64,000 bases of DNA from Platycarya strobilacea (taxonomy: Eukaryota; Streptophyta; Magnoliopsida; Fagales; Juglandaceae): NCBI GenBank assembly GCA_036898215.1, contig CM072547.1, positions 9,417,001-9,481,000 of the forward strand, written 5' to 3'. The notes beneath the pieces are model-generated. The model saw nothing but the letters and a program-made list of their open reading frames with translations. It was not told the origin of the DNA and did not search any database. Both the position numbers and the translations under genes were made by a program. This document shows, one piece after another, positions 31,806-45,054 of this stretch. Each line of letters starts with the position of its first letter. Position 1 is the first letter of the stretch.

Positions 31806-33427
31806 ATTTCCAATTACAAGCTCTATTTCCAAAAGCTAAGTAAAGTGGAGAAGAGAAGTGGGAAATCTTGGAATAAAGAATTATAAAGCTGTAGAGTTAG
31901 CCGCGTGATATCTGTCCAGCTCAGCTATGCATTTATCCTACTTCATTAATGGAAGGATCCCATTAGGAAACTTATGGTTTCATTCACTGACCAGCTAAAA
32001 TCAAGCAGTAGAATAGGGTTCAAAACTTTAAACGCAGAGCAGAGTTCAGGTTGTATATTATATGTCAACTTCGTTGACATGAGTGGCTGTTCTCATCATC
32101 TGTTGGGCTTAATCTATGCAGATTCTATGTACTTTGCATATAATATTGAAAAACCTTCCGACAATTCATGAAAATTACATAAGAAAAAGAGAAGATGAAG
32201 AAAAAGAGTACATTACTTACATTTTAAAGTTTCTATCAATACACATAAGTTGTCATTACCCTTCCTCAATACACATAAGTTGCAAGCCTACCTGTACACA
32301 GCTTAGAAAAGGGCCAAAGAGAAAAAAAAAAAAAAAGTCTATCTGTCTACAACTTCAATGACCTGTTACAAATTGTTCTTTTTGCAGATTTTAGTGATTG
32401 TTGAAGAATGTGACTCATATCTCATGCGTATACAGCATCAAAATGGCAACAACGATGTTTTGAGTAATTTCGTATTATTCATTATAATTGCCGCACTATC
32501 ACAACAGTAATGTTTTAATCTTAGAATCATGTATTTAATTTTAATTACATGGTCAGGTTCTAAGATTTAAGGTTTTGAGGGCTAGAGTTTAAAGACATAG
32601 ATAATTAAGGGTCTTTGTGCAAACCGCATTGATTATGACATTACGATCGATTATGACATGACGATCGTAATTTGCTACTGGCTTTACGATCATAATGTTC
32701 TGTGCATTAGAACTTCATAACATGACGAACAGAGAAAGATTATGATTCTTCAAGAGGTACCTCAAACCAGTTAGCATGGCAATCATTGTGCTGATTATTT
32801 CTTAAGTTCCAAGAATGGTTTGGACTTTGGATGGATATATATATATATGAATGAATAGCTGGGAATAGCATACAAACCGCACGCGTTGCCTTGGAAGTTG
32901 GAATACAACAACAATAGAGTATCCAAAATGAGGAGGTTTTTGTGCTTAATATCGAAGCAAGGGATACTACAATACAAGGATGCAGCCATTTGAATTTAAA
33001 GTAAATGAAGAAACTTCAATAATCGGAACAAATTGAAAACCGTGGCCGCAAATTGACGTTCTTTTAATGTGCGGATTAATTTATAAGGAATGTTTTGATG
33101 GAATAACGGCTAAAGGGTTTGACTTTGATCCTTGTGTATTTTTATGCGTTCCCTTTATAGAAACGTTAGTTCGAACATGTGGAGTGCAAATTAGAGAAGT
33201 TAGTGAAACTTGGGCCTTTACTTTCATGGGTTGCCCCGGGAGTAGTCCGTAACACAAATTATCAAAGATGAAGGCCGAGCCCACAAAGGAAACAGCCCAT
33301 CTAGACGAAGAGTCGAACTGAACTAGTCTAGGATATGAATCTTAATCTAAAATTATTAATTTCTCACGACACTTACAAATTAAGGCACAACATAATGTTG
33401 TACGTACGTACAGAACCAATAAACTAA
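31806..33427. other. Intergenic DNA, ERF promoter side and GDSL gene 3' side
   Basis: The first few hundred bases are the leader and promoter of the minus-strand ERF. I see no coding sequence. Short imperfect palindromic repeats with TTACGATCGA/CATGACGATCG occur near 32640-32695. The last part is probably 3' flank of the GDSL gene. Confidence 0.5.
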
Positions 33428-36400
33428 CTAGCTGGTGGTCGTGAATTCTTGGCTAAGCGATTTAACAGCCTCATCTGCAATGATCTTGTACATTTTCTCG
33501 GTCGGATGAACAGCATCCCAAAACACGTACTTTGTTGGATCAGTACACGTACTCAACCCCTTGCATGTTTCTCCATAATCTATGTCTCCTGTCCCGCAAC
33601 ACCCCTTCCCAATTTCCTTTAAATCTGCAGTTTTTTTTTTATATATAGATATTTCATCATTTTCTTTCTCAAAATAGAAGATGAAAAAAAAAGGATTTCT
33701 CATGCGGCTAATTGTACGTAAACAAGCAAGACAAGCTCAAAATGGTTTACTAATTACCGTATAACATGGGATGGGATACTGCTTTCTGTAGGACACCGTA
33801 TACATCAACGAAAGCAATTTTCATCCTTAAATCTGCCTTGATGGTTGCCAGTCTCTTCTGTACCTTGGAATTGAATGAGACTACTACTTTGTTATAACTC
33901 TCCACACATGTTGTCTGGCCCATCATTGTCTTCACCAGTGGCATGCACCCAATAGGCGGTACCCCAACAACAGCCAATCTTTTCGCTCCTAGTCCTTGCA
34001 TTAACTGCATTAATTAATCAATACAAAGTGTCGGTCGATCACGAAATATCATAGCATTTGGAAAATCTGAATGAAAATAAAACAAGCTCCAGAAGGAGTT
34101 GATGGTTGAAGAGAAGAGCAGATAAGATTTAACTCCAAATGCATATAAAAAGGTAGAGAAGGTATTAAAAACTAATGCCTAGCCTAGCTATAAAAGTTCA
34201 TGCATGTACTGCTATATATATATATACAATGTCTGTACGTGGTTAAGAAACCCAACTAATAATTATTTTGAGTACCCTCAAATTAAAAAATATTTATGAA
34301 AGGGTATTCATGTGATATTTTATATGATAAGGATAAAAATAAATTGTGTATGAGAACCTACATTAGTTAGGAATGAGAAATTCTTATTCTTTATAAAATT
34401 CTAATAGGGCTCTAATCATATTATTAACTTGTCATTTTAGAGTATAAGTCATGTAATCGGGACCTTGATCCAATGGAGCGTTACAAATAGTACTAGAATC
34501 TACCCAATTAAAAATATAAAACTTGAGCCATGCCACCTATAACAAACAAATTCAACGAGGACGTCAGACATTTAAAAGAAGTAGACTTTAATACCTCATA
34601 TGATAAAGATAAGGATAGGTGATATATGAGATTTCACATTATTTAAAAAGAAAAACTTCTTACTATTAAGGCAAAAGAACCCGGCATAACAAGCAGCCTC
34701 CAACATCAGATAAGGATACTGGCAAGAACAACAAAGCATCAAACAAAGAATTATTTTCTATTCAATAAGAGTCTAGAATAAATTAAAGAATATCCTTTAT
34801 AACAACTGTCATGCTTTGGTTGGTTCTGTTACTTATGTATTTTTCTATATAAAGGTTGTAAAGAGGAACGACACACTTGAACAAAAATATTCAGCAATAG
34901 TAGAATCCTTCACAGGGACATTCCCTCGATCACTTTCTCTGCAAGATCATTGCATGCTTTATTATGGTATCAAGAGCCAGCTGTGACCCACATCTCTTAC
35001 ATCCATTCTCTGCATAGGCAGATCAAATCGTTACACAACTTGATTCTATTTTTTTTTATCTACCTTTCACCTTTTCGTCTTTTTTCTCTGCTATTTACTT
35101 CAGACTTTACCACGCCGAACAACTCTCTGTCACACTCATATCTTTTTTGTGTGTTTTCTTCCCTGCACAACAATGGCATCTCCCAACTCCGAAAAATCTA
35201 TCAACATTAACATCCTCAACTCGGCAAGTCATTTCATCACTATCAAACTTATGATTGAAAATTATTTGCTATGGAAGGCTTAAATGGTTCCTTTTCTCAA
35301 AGGAAACCAGCTCTTCCATCATGTTGATGGTTCATTGCCAAAACCAACATCCATCTTGGATGAACAGCCAAATCCAAACTATAGGAAATGGGCACTCCTG
35401 GCCAACTTGTGATTTATGCTATTAACTCTTCTCTTTCAGACTCAGTTTTGGCACAAGTGCTAAACTGTGAGACTACGCAAGAGGTCTGGACGACACTGCA
35501 TGAGTTATTTGCTGCTCAATCATGTTCTCATGTCATGCACACTCAGTATCAACTTGCAACCTTGAAGAAAGGATCCAAGAGCATCACTATATATTAAAAC
35601 CGAGCAAAGGTGCTAGCTGCTTCACTTGGTGCTTCTGGCAAGGTGCTCTCCTCGTCGGAGTTTTCAGTCTACCTGTTGGTTAGGTTAGGGACAAATTACG
35701 ACTCTCTGGTAACATCTCTTACCACTCGCCCTGACCCACTCACACCTCCACAACTGTTTAGCTATCTACTAACTCATGAGTTCGGATTATCACACCAAAC
35801 AAATACCATGCTTTCAAATATGTCTCTTTAAGCCAACATTACTATGGCCAAACCACCATCTGCTTCTCAACCCTCAAGTGGCCGAGGAGGTCGCTCAAAT
35901 AGAAGAGGCCGTAGGGGAGGACGTAACCCACAAAACTTTTTTTTCAACCGACCAAACAATTGTCCTCAATGCCAAGTCTATCAACGTCATGGTCATACAG
36001 CCCTGACCTATAATTACAGGTTTAACCATTCCTATCAAGCCTGCCGACTACCAGCACTCTCAACCCATTTCACGGCAACCTCGCCCTTTCCACCAAATAT
36101 TGCTTGGCTCCCTAACACTATCGCAACCAACCACTTCACCTCAGATTTCAATAACCTCACATAGGACTCCACGTCATATCAAGGACCAAACCAATTCAAC
36201 ATTGGAGATGGATCAACATTCGCAATACAGAACACTAGTTCGACCTATCTTCATTCAAAAACTGGAAAATTTCTTCTCTTTCAGCTCTTACATGTTCCTG
36301 CTATTTCCAAAAATTTACTTTATGTTCATCAGTTTTACTTGGATAACTTTGTGTTTTTTGAGTTTCATTCTACTTATTTTTTTGTGAAGGACTTACACAC

Positions 36401-39400
36401 CAGAGAGCCTCTTCTTCAGGGAACCGTTAGAAATGGATTGTATGTCACGCCTAATGTTATGATCGCCTCACCTATCTCAATTTCACCTCAGGCTTTTGTT
36501 GGAGAAAGAACCAGTCCTCACCAATGTTACATGTGTCTTGGCCACACTTCCCCTATAATCATTTCACACACCATTCACACTTTTAATCTTCCAATCAAAA
36601 CTAGTCATTTAGTTTTCTCTTGTACTGCTCGTCACCAAGCTAAAAAGCATGCTCTTCCTCACTTGTTTTCAGATTCTAGGTCTACTTTTTCTTTTGAGTT
36701 AATGTTTGTTGATGTTTGGGGGCCCTCTTCGGAATTATCTACTAATGGATCAAGGTTTTATTTATCAATTGTAGATGACTTCACAGAATTTATATGGTTT
36801 TTTTCTCTCAAAGCAAAATCAGATGTTTCGGTTTTTATTGCCTTTTTGCAATTTGTCAACAATTTCTTTTCAACCAAAATTTGGGTGGTTCAAACGGATT
36901 AGGGAGGAGAATTTTGTCCCCTCCAAAAAATACTACAATTAAGTGGTATTGTTCACTGAATCACTTGTCCTCACTCTCACTCTCAAAATAGGAGTGTTGA
37001 ACAGCATCATCGACACATTGTCGAGACGGACCTCACCCTTTTAGCTTAAACCTCCATGCCTCGTAAATATTGGGTTGAAGCTTTTCAAACGGCCGTCTAT
37101 TTAATTAATTGAGTGCCAACACCAATCTTGTAAAATTGTTCACCTTTTCAAAAAAAATTTGGCAAACTCTGGATTACAAGTTCATGCGCATTTTTGGAAC
37201 CACTTGTTAGCCCAACCTTCACCCCTTTAATAGACATAAATTGGACCTTAGATCCAAACTTTATATCTTCATGAGGTATAGCCCAGATCACAAGGGCTAT
37301 CAATGTCTTCACTTACCCACAAGCTGAATGTACATCTCACGGGATGTAATTTTTGATAAGGCCTAGTTTTCGTTTACCACTATGTCTAATATTTGTAATG
37401 CCCCAATGGAAGGCCTGAACCATATAGTCTATACTTCAAAAAGACTAGTCAATGATACAATTGAAACCCTATTGAAATCTTATAAAGAGTAAGAACTTCT
37501 CGTTCCCAAGCAATATATAATCTCATACACCACCTACCCTTATCCATATCATATGAGGTATCACAATCTACCTCCCTTAAATGCCCGAAGTCCTCATCGT
37601 GTCTGTCCATTGTAGGTGTCACGGCTCAAATCCCACATTTCTGGTTGGGATAAGTTCTGATACAATTTGTAATGCCCCAATAGAAAACCCAAATCACATG
37701 GCCTATATTTCAAAAAGACTAGTCAATGATACAATTGAAACCTCATTAGACCTTTATAAAGAGTAAGAACTTTTTATTCTCAAGTAATGTGAGATCTCAT
37801 ACACTATCTACCCTTATCCATATTATATGATGCATCTCTACTCACATACATGTCTTGGCCCATTGCACTTCAGCATATAGACCCTACCATTCACTCGCAC
37901 GATTCTAGCCCACCAACGGCAAACCCAAGTCCACGGTTACAGTCCATACACACTACTTCCTCACCATCCCATGTAACCCCATTACTGCCTCACCATGTGC
38001 CCCTTTCCTCACCACACACGAGACATCTCCCTTCACTTAATTCTCCAGAACATTCTTTCCTTCCTTCGATTGAACCAGTCTCATCCTCTCATGGTGCTCC
38101 CATGGTTCCCAACTCCTCTCACAACACTCATCCCATGGTTACTTGCTTCAAGGTAAATATTCATCGTCTCCTAACTCATACTAATGGCACAATCACTTGG
38201 CCTGCTTTGAAATCCTCCACTTCCCTCACTGAGTCCACACTTAAATCACACGCACACCTTTTTCCTAAAGAACTTCTTACACAGAGGCCTTCAAACATCA
38301 AGAATGACGTGATGCTATGCACATATAATTTCAGGCTCTCTTACACAACCACACATGGGACTTGGTCCCTCCATCGTCGTCATTTAATTTTTCAATCCCA
38401 AATGGATCCTTGAAACAAAGAGGAAAGTTGTTGGATATCTTGACAGGCGCAAAACATGCCTTGTAGCAAGAGGGTTTCATCAGCAAAAGGGGTTAGACTA
38501 GAATGAAACATTCTACCCAGTAGTGAAGCCTATTACCATTCGAGTGTTGGTCTCTTTAGATGTTTCATCACACTGACCATTACATCAACTTGACATACAT
38601 AATGCATTTCTACATGGTGAACTTGAGGAAGATGTGTTTATGAGCCAACCACCTAGTTTTGTGCACCCTGATTTTCCCACATATGTGTGTAACTTGAAGA
38701 ACGTCATTTATGGTCTCAAACAGGCGCCTCAGGCATCGTTATCTAAACTAAGTGCCAAATTGTTTTCTCTTGGGTTTCATGAGCCCAAATCAGATTCCTC
38801 CTTGTTTATTTTTGGTAATGCCACTCATATTATGTTTGTTTTGATTTATATTGATGACATAATTGTCATTGGTTCCAACTCCTCTCTCATTACTGACTTC
38901 ATTTTGGCACTTGGCATTTCATTTCCAGACAAGGATTTAGGGCAACTTCATTACTTCTTAGGTATTGAGGTATGCCGAAGTCCACGAGGTCTTTTTATGA
39001 GTCAAGCGAAGTACATTTCCGACTTACTTACGCGTACCAACATGCATAATGCCAAACTTGTGTCCATTCCCATGTCTACTTCCAATAAACTTACTTCGTT
39101 TGACGGAACTAGTTTTGAGGATTCCTATTTATATCGTAGTATTGTAGGCAGTCTACAATATCTAGCTTTCACTTGTCCTGACATTTTTTTTTGCTGTTAA
39201 TAAATTTTGTCAATTCATACATTGTCCAAAAATTTCACATAGCTGCCAAGCGAATTCTCCATTATTTCAAATACACTTCCACTTTTGGTCTTTATTTTTC
39301 TTCATCCACCACCTTAACTCTTTCTGTCTTTTTTGATACTGATTGGACTGGATGCTCAGATGATAGGAAGCCCACAGAAGGATTTTGTATCTATTTTGGT

Positions 39401-42231
39401 ATGCACTTAGCCTCGTTTGCATTCAAAGACGAAACGAGTTTGTCTCAACTTATCTCAAACTCATCATTACACTTTTTCATATTTTTATATAAAATAAAAA
39501 TCTCAATATAGTTTTTTCAAATCTCCATACAATTTTTTCAATTTTCAAGTCAACTTTTTCGAATCCTAAAACAATAATAATATTAAAAAAATAAACTCAA
39601 CTCAACTCAACTCATCTTGTCTCGTCTTGTTTCTAAATCCAAACGAAGCCTGTCATGGGGTTCCAAAAAGTAACCAACCATTGCTCGATCAACTACTGAT
39701 GCTAAGTACAAAGCTGTGACTAATACTGCATGTGAGCTCCTCTGGATTCAGTCACTTTTAAAGGTGCTTGGTATATTTCTTTCTAAACCCCCAACCTTAT
39801 GGTGTAATAATTTGGGCGCTACCTATCTCTCGATCAACTTTGTGTTACATGCCCGGACGAAGCACGTGGAGTTAGATTATCATTTGTTCACAAAAGGGTG
39901 GCTGCCAAGACTCTTCAGGTTTCCTTTGTTTCAAGCAAGGATCAAATTGCAGACATCTTGACAAAACCTCTATCCATCACTCGGTTCGAGCAACTTCGAT
40001 CCAACCTCACTATATGTAAAGTGCCGCTTGGATCAAGGGGAGCTATCAAGGCAAAGAACCCGACACAACAAGCAGCCTCCACATCAGATAAAGATACCAA
40101 CGAGAACAACAAAACATCAAGCAGAGAATTATTTTCCATTCAAGAAGAGTCTAGAATAAATTAAAGAATATCATTTGTAACAGCTGTCATGCTTTGGTTG
40201 GTTCTGTTACTTATGTATTTGTCTATATAAAGGTTGTAAAGAGGAATGACACTTCTACAAAAAAAATCGGTAATAGTAGAATCCTTCACAAAGGCATTCC
40301 CTCGATCAATTTCTCTGCAAATTTATTGCATACTTTATTATTTATATTTTATAAGGTTCTAATAGAACTCTAATTATATTATTAATTAGTCTTTTAAAAT
40401 ATAAATTATATAATTTGAGTCTTCTATTAGAACGTTACAACTCAAGCAAACATCTTCATAAATTAAGAATTTAATTAGAGAGAGAGAAGCACCTTAATGT
40501 CACTAGACATGGATGAGACCAAGAAATCCTGGTACTGTTGCACAGTGAATTGCTTAGGGCGTTGTGATTCCAAGTAGTAGTTCTGGAGGAAGTCATTTGT
40601 GCCCAAACTCAAAACAAACACAGCATTTCTGATGATATCGTTTGCCTTCTTCTCACCCACCAACTTTCTCAGATGGATCTTGTAATGCATAAAATACTCT
40701 ACCTGCTTCGAAACCGGCAATACATTCTGCTTTCAAAAACCAATGAAAAACAAAGATGGAGATCATGGTCAGTAAGCTAGCTAGCTGTAAGCTGTACGTA
40801 TGGGAAATCATATCTTGAGGCCGATGGTGGCCGTGAGTTCTTTTTAAGACTTTTACCGAAAGATTGGCAGTAAGGTCATCGTAACCTGAAGCAGCTGATG
40901 CAAAACTGACACCATGAAGCAGATCTCTTGGCTTTAAATTCGGATCAAGAAAGGCTGGAACTACTTTTGTGAAGCCAATGGCCTCCGCTGAAAATTAATA
41001 CGGATTCTCCAACACAATTAACATTTAACATGACTTCTAATTAATTAATGGCGTGCTTTAATTGATCCAAGACATATATAATATTAATTAATAGAGACAT
41101 GAAGGTCCTGAGATTTTTAATAGTATTTGCCATGAATCATATATATATATATAGGGGCATCCATGCATAATAAATATACAAACATAGCTACTTATGATGA
41201 CATAGTTATATTCTTCACATCATGTTATCAACTGAAATGGATACCTAGCAGCCGGCAGTGATGATCTGTCTCATATATAACTTTTCCCATACATGGCGAA
41301 AGTGATGGCACGTACGTACGTAGGATTTTAGATTAATTAGATATTAGTATTGATGTCATCAAAATAAATTATTAAATTTGTATTTATTGCACACTTCTCA
41401 AAAAAATTTGATCATATTTAATTAAAAATAGAGAGAAAAATTATGAGAAAAGCTCAAAAAATACTTTTTATGATTTTTAAAAATAAGTAGACTCATCAAA
41501 AATTCTTTCAAAAAAATATTAATCCAAATCATTTCCTTATTAATCAAAAAATTCTCATTTCATCTCACTATCGCTATTTATAAAATTCTTATATTATCTC
41601 ATGATTAGCAATATATAATTGAAGTAGATGATAATCAGGTAGATTGTAAATTACTGATCTTAGACATGGAAGCCTGAAAATGGTTCCTGATCTTTAAGCT
41701 TGTGATCTGAAGATCCAAAGAGCTAGAGACCCACACCACATGTACATAAAGGCTAGGAGTACTCTTCAATGTCCAAAAGCAATTAACTCCGAAAACGGCA
41801 TGATCAAGATCAGCTAGGTAGCTAACTTGCAGTGAAAAGTACTATATATATAAATCAAGTTGAGATGAAGAAAAGAAAAAAACATTGATCAGATAATTAA
41901 TTGGGTCATGTCAGGAATAATTACCAATGAAGTCCGTGGTGAGTCTTCCATTAGTAAACCTTCCCGTGGGGCGGCCATTAAAGAAGTCCCTGCCGTAGGG
42001 TGCGAAGTTGCCCTTCATGGTGGTTTGAAGAATGTTGTTATTGCCAGGATCGACGCTCGAATCTCCAAAAACAAGGATTGCTGTCACGTTATAGCGAACT
42101 GCCAATTGCCTCACCTTACCCATCTCCAGCGCTCGTGACAGCAACGGTAACAAAGCCAATCCCAAAATCATCAGCATTCTCACACACCTCGTTGCAGTTT
42201 GCATATAATTGAGCGACGTCATCCTGATCAT
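33428..42231 (-). CDS. GDSL esterase/lipase, five exons, intact
   Basis: The exons on the minus strand are 42231-41925, 40987-40857, 40726-40493, 34004-33758 and 33624-33428. All introns begin GT and end AG and the phases fit, giving 371 residues, the usual family length. A signal-peptide-like hydrophobic segment (residues 18-34) suggests secretion. Block I is VFGDSSVDPGNNN with catalytic Ser58. The glycine block is GVSFASAASGYDD, block III is LGTNDF (Asn190), and block V is FWDAVHPT with Asp343 and His346. These plant enzymes hydrolyse ester bonds of lipids or cell-wall acyl groups; the substrate is unknown here. Intron 3 is about 6.5 kb because of an old copia insertion (34674-40338). A second in-frame ATG (42222) is an alternative start. 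Confidence 0.93.
34310..34500 (-). repeat. Dispersed repeat R1, copy 1
   Basis: In inverse orientation this matches the two copies at about 37380-37560 and 37620-37835 (shared words include GATAAGGATA, TTCTTATTCTTTATAAA, GCGTTACAAAT). It lies in GDSL intron 3 just left of the copia element. The nature of the repeat is unknown: it has no coding capacity and no clear terminal inverted repeats. Confidence 0.6.
34674..34962 (+). repeat. 5' LTR of the intron copia element
   Basis: About 290 bp, with CTATATAAAGG as the TATA region near 34845. It ends just before the primer site. Confidence 0.75.
37380..37835 (+). repeat. Dispersed repeat R1, two direct copies inside the copia element
   Basis: Copies at about 37380-37560 and 37620-37835 share AATGCCCCAAT, ACTAGTCAATGATACAATTG and TCTACCCTTATCCATA-type words. 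They sit between the integrase and RT remnants. Both are inverted relative to the R1 copies flanking the element. Confidence 0.7.
39409..39650. mobile_element. MITE-like element in the copia RNase H
   Basis: The ends read GCCTCGTTTGCATTC and, inverted, AAATCCAAACGAAGCC. The inside is AT-rich with TTTTTCAAAT and AATAATAATATTAAAAAA words. It shares ends and inside with 43956-44143. It interrupts RNase H coding sequence, which continues on the far side. Confidence 0.65.
40045..40338 (+). repeat. 3' LTR of the intron copia element
   Basis: It matches the 5' LTR over about 290 bp with many differences. It is preceded by the purine run AAGGGGAGC. Confidence 0.75.
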
Positions 42232-42276
42232 GAATATTTTACTCGAATTTTAAGATAAAAGCTTGCCCAGCTCGTA

Positions 42277-42285
42277 CTTATATAG
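42277..42285 (-). promoter_or_regulatory. TATA box of the GDSL gene
   Basis: The minus strand reads CTATATAAG about 50 nt upstream of the first ATG. A start site about 30 nt downstream would leave a very short leader, which makes the second ATG (42222) worth considering. Confidence 0.5.
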
Positions 42286-43955
42286 TGTTGACTGGAAGCT
42301 GAGAAATATAATTTATAGTTTTTTTCGATAATGTGCTGGCATGCATGAACTTGAATATATAATTAATTCCCACCTCTTGATCATAAGTAGGCTGGTGGGA
42401 AATAGGTATTGTTTGTTGAGCATTTATCTTATGTCTGAAATAATCTACGAAAGATGATCGACAAGCCTGTACTCTGAAGCAGTCTTGAATCTTGATGGAT
42501 TGAATTCAAGCTATATAAAGCTAGGTTAGCTAGGGTAACATTTAATGTGTCCGGGCATGGAATAGTGGATACACTATAAAAAAAAAAAAAAAAAGGCTTT
42601 TGTAGTCCTTTAATTATATAAAAAAAAAAGATTCTTTATAACTAATTATGATTGTAAATAATTATTTCACTAAAATTAATTAGCTATAAATAAATAATTT
42701 TCTTATAATAATATCATGTAACTGAATATATGCGTATAAACAAACTCATGCTTTCATTTAATTTCCTAATCTTGCAAATATGGTGCAATTATATATGGAG
42801 CCTGGTACTGCTAGCCAGAGTGAAAGAATAAGAACCTAACCACATGAAGTGGTCATAGACCTTCATTTCCCCATCTAATATTGCAAGAAGACAAGTGTTA
42901 TATTCACAAACAGATTATATAATAGTAATTTTATAAATTTATGTGGCTCTATCCTCTATGTGAGTAGTTGGATTTGAATTATAATAAAAATAATTTTATA
43001 ATTTAATAGATTATATCAAGACATATAATTTATAAAATTATTTTTATATAATTATTTTATAGCTAAATTATTTATTTTGAAAGAGTATATGTATAGAAAT
43101 GGAGATCTGCAAATTGACCCTAACAATATATATAGATATATAAATATATTCCACACGTACTAATTGGCTACTACTTTTTTTTTTTTTAAAAACTATTTGG
43201 CTTCTAAATTGATCATAGATGCAATTGATCATCTTCGCCTGTATATCTTAATAATATAGATAAGTACCATATTTTCAACTTAAAAACTAATTAAGGGGAT
43301 CTAAATAAAATAGGTCGTCCGCCTCCTGGTCCAGCTAGGGTAATAATAGGGCTAACTAAGCATGCAGTTACTTTGAAATATTATGTTTTTCAGTCATGTA
43401 TGCGTGGAAAGTTGAGATAGTTTGTATATAATAGTTGTGAGATATTTGAGTTGAAATAAGATTAATTAAAATAATTTAAATTAAAATATTTTATAGAATT
43501 TTGAGAGATAAGAGAAAAAAAAATTAAATAAAAATATTTTAAAGTTAAATATTATTAACGTATAATTTTTTCTTATTATTTTTATTTTAAAATTTATAAA
43601 AGTTGAATTTTTTTTGTATTTTATTTGAAAGTCTAAAAAATTAATAATAATTAGATAATTATAAAATAAAAAAATAATAAAAAAATTAAAATTTACAAAT
43701 TGACAAATTATTTATATTTATAGTATTTAAATATTAAAATAAGATAATATGAAATATAATGAGTACATCTGATCTATAACTCTGTCCAAACCAAGCTTCT
43801 TTAATTTATTTGGTTTAATTGTAATAATTTAGAGAATGAATGCTATAGAAAAAAAAAGCATCCATGTGACGTAGTGAAAGGAAACGTCTTCCTGGACGGG
43901 GGGCTCTCTCTTTCTCCCACGATTTTCTGTTTTTTGTCTGTTAGAAATTTTTTAA

Positions 43956-44143
43956 GGTCTCGTTTATATTCCAAACTTATTTCAACTTATTTTTATTTTA
44001 TTATTATATTTTTATAATTATTTATACAAAACACAAATTTTTATGCACATTTTTCAAATCTCAATACATTTTTCAAATTCTAAAATAATAATAATATTAA
44101 AAAATAAACTAAACTCATCTCATCTCTGAATCCAAATGGGGCC
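43956..44143. mobile_element. MITE-like element, CTCGTTT ends
   Basis: This 188-bp element has ends GGTCTCGTTTATATTC and, inverted, GAATCCAAATGGGGCC. The inside matches 39409-39650. No target duplication could be fixed. Confidence 0.6.
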
Positions 44144-44559
44144 ATTTTGATAACTCCTTCTTTTCCAACTCCGTTTGGGAGGGGGAGCGGAATTCTGACT
44201 CCGTTTCCTCCTTCTTCTTTTTTTCCCGACCACCATTTTGATTTTATTGATGGTTATGATTTTCGGCGTTTATGGTTTGGGAGGTTGGGTTTGCAAGTAT
44301 GAAGACTTCGATTGTTCTAAGGCCACCATGCACGGTGTTTCCATTCTCCTAGTTTGATGATCATGTCATTGCTCGAAATTTTTGTTAAACGGCAAAGCGC
44401 GTGCTTCTCACGCGTGAGGACCAAGTGAGAGTGAGCTTTCATTGTGTCTCGCATTTGGCGGATCCAACTTATCGACAGTAGTTCAGAGTAAATCCAGGAC
44501 ATCAGAGCTCTCCAATCCTGCAACAGATCACTCCTAGAGTGGGGCGTGGTGCCTACGCA

Positions 44560-44925
44560 CCACCACAAACAATCTTATGTAAAATTTCCATTTCTGTTTT
44601 TGTGTTTTAGTTTGGTTAGTTGGTTTTGTGTTTTCTTGTTTTGTTTGTACTAAGAAAATTATAAAATGAAAAAATAGTATTCTAGACTGTTGTCCGTGTA
44701 ATCTAAGTGCTCTCTTACTATAGAGGATGAGATAATAGTTACTGCCATTTGGGCAGTACTTAGTTTCTATAGACCTTTTATTTGTAAAAAATTAGAAGCC
44801 GAGGTCTGTTTGTAATTAGTTGACTCGTAGATTGAGTTTGTCTTAGTTATTAATTATATTGTAAGCTTTGTTTCATGGATTTAAATGAAGTGATCCTATT
44901 TCTTCAAAATAAAGAAAAAAAGACA
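44560..44925 (+). mobile_element. Possible LINE 3' end
   Basis: T-rich 3'-UTR-like DNA ends in ATTTAAATGAAGTGATCC...TTCTTCAAAATAAAG and then an A-run, the usual look of plant LINE tails. No reverse transcriptase sequence was recognised upstream, so this would be a 5'-truncated copy. Confidence 0.3.
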
Positions 44926-45054
44926 TCTTCAAGTGTGTTGATTTTTCGGTAAGTATTATCAACCTCCATTAGCTTATTTGTTTGTTTTTATGTGAATTGA
45001 GAAATTTGGATTCATCGGTAATAAAAGGCAAAGACGATGTTATAAGATTATCAA

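Larger units (their letters stand above)
35173..40020 (+). pseudogene. Copia gag-pol remnant in GDSL intron 3
   Basis: Gag starts at the ATG at 35173 (MASPNSEKSIN). A UBN2-type core follows in broken frames to about 35830, then a basic GRGGRSNRRGRRGGRN stretch and a damaged zinc knuckle near 35966. The integrase core (FVDVWGPSS, VDDFTEFIWFF) spans about 36690-36900. The section 37380-37835 is replaced by two R1 repeats. RT resumes at about 38420, with IYIDDIIVIGS near 38848. RNase H is broken by a MITE at 39409-39650 and ends near 40000. Many stops and frameshifts make it inactive. Confidence 0.88.
34674..40338 (+). mobile_element. Old copia element inside GDSL intron 3
   Basis: Short LTR-like ends (about 34674-34962 and 40045-40338) share long stretches such as ACAAGCAGCCTCC and GTCATGCTTTGGTTGG. 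A primer site TGGTATCAAGAGCC begins at 34965, and a purine run AAGGGGAGC precedes the right LTR. Gag and pol remnants between them are on the plus strand, opposite to the host gene. The LTRs differ substantially, so the insertion is old. Terminal bases are TA-like rather than TG..CA and I could not fix a perfect target duplication, so the edges are good to about 10 bp. Short LTRs suggest an Ale-like lineage. Confidence 0.85.
34590..40445 (-). repeat. Dispersed repeat R1, copy 2, split by the copia insertion
   Basis: The left part (about 34590-34673) and right part (about 40337-40445) align with consecutive halves of the R1 repeat. They are separated only by the copia element, so the element inserted into an R1 copy already sitting in the GDSL intron. 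Confidence 0.6.

Noticed and set aside
34665..40345. Perfect target duplication for the intron copia element
   Set aside because: TTACT/TTATT and similar pairs can be proposed, but each needs a mismatch or shifts the LTR ends, so I give only approximate borders.
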